Assembly: GCF_028335745.1 (NCBI RefSeq)
Contig: NZ_CP116477.1
Location: 930,001-994,000, forward strand
Reading direction: 5' to 3'
Origin: Pectobacterium sp. A5351
Lineage (GTDB): Bacteria > Pseudomonadota > Gammaproteobacteria > Enterobacterales > Enterobacteriaceae
Length of the DNA: 64,000 bases
Made by a program: the position numbers and the translations under genes. Below are positions 57,520-64,000 of this stretch, piece after piece. The notes beneath the pieces were generated by a model. The model did no database searches and was not told the DNA's origin. It saw nothing but the letters and a program-made list of their open reading frames with translations. Numbering within the stretch: the stretch's first letter is position 1; every line of letters begins with the position of its first letter.

Positions 57520-57529
57520 CGTTTCTCGT

Positions 57530-58357
57530 TTAGTCGATGGAACGTAATAACTCATTGATACCCACTTTACCGCGGGTTTTCGCATCGACTTTCTTCACAA
57601 TGACTGCGCAGTACATGCTGTGGCTACCATCTTTGGACGGCAGGTTGCCAGAAACTACGACGGAGCCTGCCGGGACGCGACCATAGTGAATTTCACCCGT
57701 TTCACGATCGTAAATACGGGTGCTTTGGCTGATGAACACGCCCATGGAGATGACGGAGCCTTCCTCAACAACAACGCCTTCTACGACTTCAGAACGCGCA
57801 CCGATGAAGCAGTTATCTTCGATGATGGTTGGGTTAGCCTGTAACGGCTCCAGAACACCACCGATGCCGACGCCGCCAGACAGGTGAACATTTTTACCGA
57901 TCTGAGCACAAGAACCCACGGTTACCCACGTATCCACCATGGTGCCTTCATCAACGTAAGCACCGATGTTGACGTAAGACGGCATCAGCACGGTGTTACG
58001 TGCGATATAAGCACCGCGACGCACGCTGGCTGGTGGTGCAACGCGCACGCCTTCACGCTGAAAACGCGCTTCATCATAGTCAGCAAATTTCATTGGCACT
58101 TTGTCGAAAAAGCGTGTTTCTCCGCCTTCGATAATTTGGTTATCGTTAATACGGAAAGAGAGCAGCACGGCTTTCTTCAGCCACTGATGGGTAACCCACT
58201 GGCCGTCGATTTTCTCTGCAACGCGCAGGGCGCCGCTATCCAGCAGGTTGATAGCCTGAGTGACGGCTTCACGTGTGACGGTATCTGCGTTTGCCGGAGT
58301 GATTTCAGCGCGGCGCTCGAAAGCCGTCTCAATGATGTTCTGTAATTGTTGGTGCAT
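57530..58357 (-). CDS. dapD: Tetrahydrodipicolinate N-succinyltransferase DapD
   Basis: DapD succinylates tetrahydrodipicolinate in lysine and diaminopimelate synthesis. The 275-aa protein (E. coli 274) has an N-terminal helical domain and a left-handed beta-helix of hexapeptide repeats (~105-230; e.g. [39 protein letters not shown]). It follows glnD on the minus strand after 28 bp. Confidence 0.97.
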   Translation of the reverse strand: MHQQLQNIIETAFERRAEITPANADTVTREAVTQAINLLDSGALRVAEKIDGQWVTHQWLKKAVLLSFRINDNQIIEGGETRFFDKVPMKFADYDEARFQREGVRVAPPASVRRGAYIARNTVLMPSYVNIGAYVDEGTMVDTWVTVGSCAQIGKNVHLSGGVGIGGVLEPLQANPTIIEDNCFIGARSEVVEGVVVEEGSVISMGVFISQSTRIYDRETGEIHYGRVPAGSVVVSGNLPSKDGSHSMYCAVIVKKVDAKTRGKVGINELLRSID

Positions 58358-58385
58358 CCTGATTTCTCTTTCCTGATTGTAAAAA

Positions 58386-61103
58386 TTAACTCAATGGTAC
58401 TTTATCGTTTGGGTTAAGGGCTTCTGTCAACCGTTCTTGCAATTTAAGGCGTAAATCCGGCTTTAATGCCCGTCTGTCGCTGTCGGCCAGAATGAAAAGA
58501 TCCTCTACCCGCTCGCCGATTGTGGAAATGCGTGCGCCGTGCAGCGACAGGTTGAGATCGGCAAAAATTTCACCGATACGTGCCAGCAGCCCCGGTTGGT
58601 CGAGCGCGCTAAGCTCCATATAGCTGCGTCTGTCCGTATGTGTCGGCAGGAAGTTGACTTCGGTTGGCACGCTGAAGTGGCGCAGCTTGGGTGATGGTCG
58701 ACGTACGCGCGGATGCTGATAATGCCGTTGTGTCAGCGCTTGTTCCAGTGCGTGACGTATCATTTCATGCCGATCCTGCGCCAGCGGACTGCCGTCGGGT
58801 TCCAGCACGATGAACGTATCCATCGCCATGCCGTCACGGCTGGTAAAAATCTGCGCGTCGTGCACGCTGAGGTTGCGTCGATCTAACTCACCGGCGACCG
58901 CTGCGAAAAGATAGGGTCGGTCCGGGCTCCAGATAAAGATCTCTGTACCGCCACGGCTAGCCTGATGACTGATCAGCACCAGCGGTTTGTTGACATCATG
59001 CTCCAACAGGTGACGCGCGTGCCAGGCTAGCTGGTTTGGCGAGTGGCGCAGGAAATAATCGGCTCGACAGCGGCTCCAGATGTAGTGCAACGCTTCTTCA
59101 TCAATATTATCCATCCGCAGCAGCGCCAGCGCCTGCAAGCGATGATGGCGGACGCGTTCGCGTAAATCCGGCGTATTTTGCATACCACGGCGCAGCTGTT
59201 TTTCTGTCGCAAAATAGAGTTCACGCAACAGGCTTTGTTTCCAGCTATTCCACAGCGTTTCATTGGTGGCGCAGATATCTGCAACCGTCAGGCTGACTAG
59301 ATAGCGCAAGCGGGTTTCGCTCTGCACTTCGGTGGCAAATTGCTGAATGACGGTGGGATCCTGAATGTCGCGACGCTGGGCGGTGACGGACATCAGCAGA
59401 TGACAGCGCACCAGCCAGGAAACCAGTTGAGCTTCGCGTGAATTCAGCCCGTGCAGGGCGGCAAATTCCAGCACGTCCTGTGCGCCCAGTTCGGAGTGAT
59501 CGCCGCCGCGGCCTTTTGCAATATCGTGGAACAGGGCGGCAAGCAGCAATAATTCGGGCTGAGGTAGGCGAGGGTAGAGTTCTACGCACAGCGGATGCTG
59601 TGGCCGTGTATCTTCATCAGCGAAGCTTTCCAGCTTGAGCAAGACGCGAATCGTGTGCTCATCCACTGTATAGGCATGGAACAGATCGAATTGCATCTGA
59701 CCGACAATATTCCCCCACAGCGGCATGTAAGCCCACAGCACGCTGTGGCGATGCATTGGCAGCAGCGCACGGCTCACCGCATGCGGGTGGCGCAGAATAT
59801 TCATGAACAGCTGGCGCGCCTCTGGGATGGTGCAAAGCGGGCTGGAGAGATGGCGACGAGCATGGCGCAGTTGGCGCAATGTGGTGGAGTAAATGCCGTT
59901 GATGTCGCGGTTACGCACCATCAGGTAGAACATGCGCATGATGGCTTCCGGTTTTTTGATAAAGAGGTCTTCATCGCGCAGGTCCACCAGATTACCGCGT
60001 AGCTGGAATTCATCGTCAAGCGGACGAGGCTTCTCACTCGCATCCAGTGCCAGAATCGCTTCGTCAAAGAGCTGCAACAGCATCTGATTCAGCTCGCTGA
60101 CGCGGCGCGTCATACGGTAGAAATCCTTCATCATGCGCTCTACTGGCGTGTTGCCTTCGCCCTGATATTGCAACAGCTGTGCGACGTTAAGCTGCCTGTC
60201 GAACAGCAGCCGATTGTCGTAGCGCGGCAGGATCAGATGCAGAGCGAAGCGGATGCGCCACAAAAAGCTTTGGCACTCGTTCAGCTCTTTACGTTCGGCC
60301 TCTGTCAGGAAGCCGAACCCCACCATCTCATTCAGCGACGTGGCACCAAAGTGGCGTCTCGCGACCCACAGCAGGGTGTGAATATCGCGTAGCCCGCCCG
60401 GACTGCTCTTGATATCGGGCTCCAGATTGTAGCTGGTGCTGTGATAGCGTTGATGGCGTTCCTGCTGTTCGGCGATTTTTGCCGGAAAAAACGTGGATGA
60501 CGGCCAAAATTCATCACTGAATACGTGTTTTTGCAGCGTGAGAAATAGAGCCACATCGCCGCATATCATGCGCGATTCGATCAGATTGGTGGCGACAGAG
60601 ATATCGGCGCGTCCTTCCTGTAGGCACTCTTCCAGCGTTCTGACGCTGTGGCCGACTTCCAGTTTCAGATCCCACAGCAGGGTGATAAATTGGCCGACGC
60701 GTTGGGAATGTTCCTCACTCAGCGCCGTCTGGCTTAAGACCAGCACGTCGATATCGGAGAGTGGGTGCAGTTCACCACGGCCATATCCGCCTACGGCGAC
60801 CAGCGAGGTCTGGGCGATATTTTCAAAACCGTAGAAGTACCACAGTCGCTGCAACAGGCGATCGATGAATAAGGTTCTGGCATCTATCAGCTTTTCCGCG
60901 CTGACGCCGGCGCGGAATTCTGAACCGAGCCAAAGCTGAAACAGTTCCAACTGCTGTTTTAGCGTCTGGCAATCCAGCATGTCATCCGCGTAGGTCAGCG
61001 GTGACGCGGGGAGCGGTACTGATGCAGTGGTATCATCTATAGGGCTGTCTGATGAGGACGCGTCAGGTGGCGTATTGTCTGGCGAAAAGCGGTTATCTGT
61101 CAT
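58386..61103 (-). CDS. glnD: Bifunctional uridylyltransferase/uridylyl-removing enzyme GlnD
   Basis: GlnD senses glutamine and uridylylates or deuridylylates PII (GlnB/GlnK). From ATG 61103 it is 905 aa (E. coli 890): nucleotidyltransferase motif [15 protein letters not shown], a GlnD central domain, HD domain ([15 protein letters not shown]), and two C-terminal ACT domains. The frame is open to 61187 but that stretch runs through terminator hairpins and is rejected. The N-terminal ~45 residues are Ser/Pro/Asp-rich and poorly conserved. Confidence 0.95.
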   Translation of the reverse strand: MTDNRFSPDNTPPDASSSDSPIDDTTASVPLPASPLTYADDMLDCQTLKQQLELFQLWLGSEFRAGVSAEKLIDARTLFIDRLLQRLWYFYGFENIAQTSLVAVGGYGRGELHPLSDIDVLVLSQTALSEEHSQRVGQFITLLWDLKLEVGHSVRTLEECLQEGRADISVATNLIESRMICGDVALFLTLQKHVFSDEFWPSSTFFPAKIAEQQERHQRYHSTSYNLEPDIKSSPGGLRDIHTLLWVARRHFGATSLNEMVGFGFLTEAERKELNECQSFLWRIRFALHLILPRYDNRLLFDRQLNVAQLLQYQGEGNTPVERMMKDFYRMTRRVSELNQMLLQLFDEAILALDASEKPRPLDDEFQLRGNLVDLRDEDLFIKKPEAIMRMFYLMVRNRDINGIYSTTLRQLRHARRHLSSPLCTIPEARQLFMNILRHPHAVSRALLPMHRHSVLWAYMPLWGNIVGQMQFDLFHAYTVDEHTIRVLLKLESFADEDTRPQHPLCVELYPRLPQPELLLLAALFHDIAKGRGGDHSELGAQDVLEFAALHGLNSREAQLVSWLVRCHLLMSVTAQRRDIQDPTVIQQFATEVQSETRLRYLVSLTVADICATNETLWNSWKQSLLRELYFATEKQLRRGMQNTPDLRERVRHHRLQALALLRMDNIDEEALHYIWSRCRADYFLRHSPNQLAWHARHLLEHDVNKPLVLISHQASRGGTEIFIWSPDRPYLFAAVAGELDRRNLSVHDAQIFTSRDGMAMDTFIVLEPDGSPLAQDRHEMIRHALEQALTQRHYQHPRVRRPSPKLRHFSVPTEVNFLPTHTDRRSYMELSALDQPGLLARIGEIFADLNLSLHGARISTIGERVEDLFILADSDRRALKPDLRLKLQERLTEALNPNDKVPLS

Positions 61104-61113
61104 AGCGCAGCCC

Positions 61114-61137
61114 ATAAAAAAACGCAGAGCGCGTTTT
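61114..61137 (-). terminator. Second hairpin terminator between map and glnD
   Basis: On the minus strand AAAACGC-GCTCT-GCGTTTT runs into a T-tract just upstream of the glnD start. Confidence 0.7.
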
Positions 61138-61187
61138 TCAACGTCGCTTGCGACGGCCCGTAGGGGGGCGTGCTTTCTGCACGCCAT

Positions 61188-61211
61188 AAAAAAGCCGGCG
61201 TCTGCCGGCTT
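61188..61211 (-). terminator. Terminator directly after map
   Basis: On the minus strand AAGCCGGC-AGAC-GCCGGCTT is followed by a six-T run; it begins 5 bp beyond the map stop. A further hairpin (GGCGTGC/GCACGCC, 61167-61185) follows it. Confidence 0.9.
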
Positions 61212-61216
61212 AGTGT

Positions 61217-62011
61217 TTATTGTTCATGCGTGATGATGTTGGGGATGGTGTCATCCTTTCGCAACGTCATTATTTCGCAGCCGTTATCGGTTACCACAAT
61301 AGTATGCTCGTACTGTGCCGACAAGCTGCGATCTTTGGTTTTTACCGTCCAGCCGTCTTTCATCGTGCGAATACGGAAATCACCAGCATTAAGCATGGGC
61401 TCGATCGTAAATGCCATACCCGTCTGCAACACCACACCGCCGTCATCGGCATCATAGTGCAGAACCTGTGGTTCTTCATGGAAGCCTTTACCGATACCGT
61501 GACCGCAATATTCACGCACTACGGAGAAGTTATTCCCTTCAGCAAACTGCTGGATAGCTTTACCCAACGTACGCAGACGAATGCCGGGTTTAACCATTTT
61601 CAGCGCCAGATAGAGGCTTTCCTGCGTAATGCGACAGAGGCGCTCGCCCAGAATGGTTGGCTTGCCTGCGATGAACATTTTTGAGGTATCGCCGTGGAAG
61701 CCGTCTTTGATGACGGTGACGTCGATATTAACGATGTCGCCATCCTTAAGGATTCTGTCATCGCTTGGAATGCCGTGGCACACCACTTCATTGATAGAGA
61801 TACAGACGGATTTTGGGAAGCCATGGTAGCCCAGACAAGCAGAGATAGCCTGCTGTTTGTTGGTGATGTGATCGTGACAGATTCTGTCTAGTTCGGCAGT
61901 ACTTACACCCGGTATCACGTGGGGTTCGATGATTTCCAGGACTTCGGCAGCCAGACGGCCAGCGACGCGCATTTTTTCGATGTCTTCAGGAGTTTTAATT
62001 GAAATTGCCAT
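61217..62011 (-). CDS. map: Methionine aminopeptidase, type I (Map)
   Basis: Map removes the initiator methionine from nascent proteins. It is 264 aa, the E. coli length, and the metal ligands Asp97, Asp108, His171, Glu204 and Glu235 are all at the E. coli positions ([33 protein letters not shown]). It is divergent from rpsB. Confidence 0.98.
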   Translation of the reverse strand: MAISIKTPEDIEKMRVAGRLAAEVLEIIEPHVIPGVSTAELDRICHDHITNKQQAISACLGYHGFPKSVCISINEVVCHGIPSDDRILKDGDIVNIDVTVIKDGFHGDTSKMFIAGKPTILGERLCRITQESLYLALKMVKPGIRLRTLGKAIQQFAEGNNFSVVREYCGHGIGKGFHEEPQVLHYDADDGGVVLQTGMAFTIEPMLNAGDFRIRTMKDGWTVKTKDRSLSAQYEHTIVVTDNGCEIMTLRKDDTIPNIITHEQ

Positions 62012-62139
62012 GGGTGCTCGTCCGCAGATGTCATTTAAGACACGAGAATTAAGATGAATAACTAATAACTTATGTTACCAGTCCTGCCGCTGGCTTGCCA
62101 AACTATCATTCTGATTCGTGGGCGATGGAATAACAAATG

Positions 62140-62169
62140 TTGGTGTCGCTGGGGGATTTATGGTATAAA
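62140..62169 (+). promoter_or_regulatory. Candidate rpsB promoter
   Basis: TTGGTG (62140-62145) and TATAAA (62164-62169) with an 18-bp spacer, followed by a GC-rich discriminator (GCGCGCC), as expected for a stringently controlled ribosomal-protein promoter. Confidence 0.6.
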
Positions 62170-62175
62170 GCGCGC

Positions 62176-63082
<907 letters not shown>

Positions 63083-63132
63083 TAAGTCTGGCTCGTTGAG
63101 CCCTTATTAACCAGGTAGTACTAGTTTGGTTA

Positions 63133-63156
63133 GGGGCCTTTTTATGGCCCCTTTTT
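63133..63156 (+). terminator. Attenuator/terminator between rpsB and tsf
   Basis: GGGGCC pairs with GGCCCC around a T-rich loop and is followed by five Ts. In E. coli a partial terminator at this place sets the S2:EF-Ts ratio. Confidence 0.85.
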
Positions 63157-63216
63157 CACTTTTAAAGCTGTTTGGTCGTGACGACCAGGCAGAACAAATC
63201 TCCCGAGGATTTTAGA

Positions 63217-64000
63217 ATGGCTGAAATTACCGCATCATTGGTAAAAGAGCTGCGTGAGCGTACCGCTGCGGGCATGATGGAATGTAAGAAAGCGCTGGTT
63301 GAAGCTAACGGCGACATCGAGCTGGCTATCGAAAACATGCGTAAATCCGGCGCAATCAAAGCGGCGAAGAAAGCCGGTAACGTTGCTGCTGATGGCGTAA
63401 TCAAGACTAAGATCGACGGTAACTACGCTGTGATCCTGGAAGTTAACTGCCAGACTGACTTCGTTGCTAAAGATGGTGGTTTCCAGGCATTTGCTGACAA
63501 AGTGCTGGACGCGGCTGTTGCAGGCAAAATCACTGATGTTGAAGTGCTGAAAGCACAGTTCGAAGAAGAGCGTGTTGCACTGGTTGCGAAAATTGGTGAA
63601 AACATCAACATTCGTCGCGTTTCTGCTCTGGAAGGCGAAGTTCTGGGTAACTACCAACACGGTGCGCGCATCGGTGTTCTGGTTGCCGCTAAAGGCGCTG
63701 ACGAAGAGCTGGTTAAACACCTGGCTATGCACGTTGCAGCAAGCAAACCAGAATTCGTTAAGCCAGAAGACGTGTCTGCTGAAGTGGTAGAGAAAGAGTA
63801 CCAGGTTCAGTTAGAAATCGCGATGCAGTCTGGCAAGCCGAAAGAAATCGCAGAGAAAATGGTTGAAGGACGTATGAAGAAATTCACCGGTGAAGTTTCT
63901 CTGACGGGTCAGCCTTTCGTTATGGATCCAGCCAAATCTGTTGGTCAGTTGCTGAAAGAGCACAATGCTGACGTGACTAACTTCATCCGTTTCGAAGTGG
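63217..64000 (+). CDS. tsf: Elongation factor Ts, 3'-truncated by window edge
   Basis: EF-Ts is the guanine-nucleotide exchange factor for EF-Tu. The first 261 residues are present (family length 283): [27 protein letters not shown] (UBA-like domain) and the signature [11 protein letters not shown]. The frame is open at base 64000. GAGG lies upstream of the ATG at 63217. Confidence 0.98.
   Translation, partial: MAEITASLVKELRERTAAGMMECKKALVEANGDIELAIENMRKSGAIKAAKKAGNVAADGVIKTKIDGNYAVILEVNCQTDFVAKDGGFQAFADKVLDAAVAGKITDVEVLKAQFEEERVALVAKIGENINIRRVSALEGEVLGNYQHGARIGVLVAAKGADEELVKHLAMHVAASKPEFVKPEDVSAEVVEKEYQVQLEIAMQSGKPKEIAEKMVEGRMKKFTGEVSLTGQPFVMDPAKSVGQLLKEHNADVTNFIRFEV

Noticed and set aside
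61104-61187. N-terminal extension of glnD ([12 protein letters not shown]...)
   Set aside because: The DNA consists of hairpin terminators after map; the GlnD family does not start this way.

Overview
The window is chromosomal DNA of an enterobacterium, most likely a soft-rot Pectobacterium (or a close Pectobacteriaceae relative). Nearly every protein resembles its E. coli counterpart, and the gene order follows the E. coli 60-64 min region (trmB-yggL-yggN; tas-ygdR-ygdQ-mutH-rppH-ptsP-lgt-thyA-ppdAB-ygdB-ppdC-recC-ptrA-recB-recD-argA-amiC-initiator tRNAs-mltA-tcdA-csdE-csdA-ygdI-gcvB-gcvA-ygdD-rlmM-xni-ppnN-queF-syd-csrB/rsmB-yqcC-truC-yqcA). It then jumps to the E. coli 4 min block yaeH-dapD-glnD-map-rpsB-tsf. 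The genus is an inference from recalled family sequences and layout; no database search was run.

Layout. 1-1.8 kb: end of trmB, then yggL and yggN. 1.9-12.1 kb: a complete carbon-phosphorus lyase cluster on the plus strand, phnFGHIJKLM followed by the transporter phnCDE with two permease genes; phnN, phnO and phnP are not present. 12.1-12.4 kb: copy A of a structured ~0.3-kb repeat. 12.4-15.8 kb: tas, ygdR, ygdQ and mutH on the minus strand. 15.8-16.5 kb: a DnaA-box-rich interval at the DARS2 position. 16.5-21.2 kb: rppH, ptsP, lgt, thyA. 21.3-22.6 kb: an inserted HTH antitoxin/PIN toxin pair. 22.7-36.6 kb: pseudopilin genes ppdA-ppdB-ygdB-ppdC and recC-ptrA-recB-recD. 36.8-38.2 kb: argA with a pair of ArgR boxes. 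38.4-41.6 kb: amiC, three initiator tRNA genes, mltA. 41.6-43.9 kb: a molybdopterin oxidoreductase inserted between mltA and tcdA. 43.9-50.1 kb: the csd genes, ygdI, the sRNA GcvB, an ERIC element, gcvA, ygdD and rlmM. 50.1-50.5 kb: copy B of the 0.3-kb repeat, with tandem expansions. 50.5-57 kb: xni, ppnN, queF, syd, the regulatory RNA rsmB with two upstream GacA-type boxes, yqcC, truC, yqcA. 57-64 kb: yaeH, dapD, glnD, map (minus strand), then rpsB and the start of tsf (plus strand, cut by the window end).

How the parts work together. The phn genes import phosphonates and break the C-P bond. The rec genes form the RecBCD helicase-nuclease. MutH, Xni and ThyA belong to DNA repair and precursor supply. 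CsdA, CsdE and TcdA form a sulfur-transfer and tRNA t6A-cyclising set. GcvA and GcvB control glycine cleavage and amino-acid uptake. RsmB titrates RsmA, the global repressor of extracellular enzymes in soft-rot bacteria. GlnD and PtsP link nitrogen status to regulation.

The least explained object is the 0.3-kb repeat: two copies in opposite orientation, each between the 3' ends of convergent genes, with compensatory base changes in two predicted stems and microsatellite expansion in one copy.
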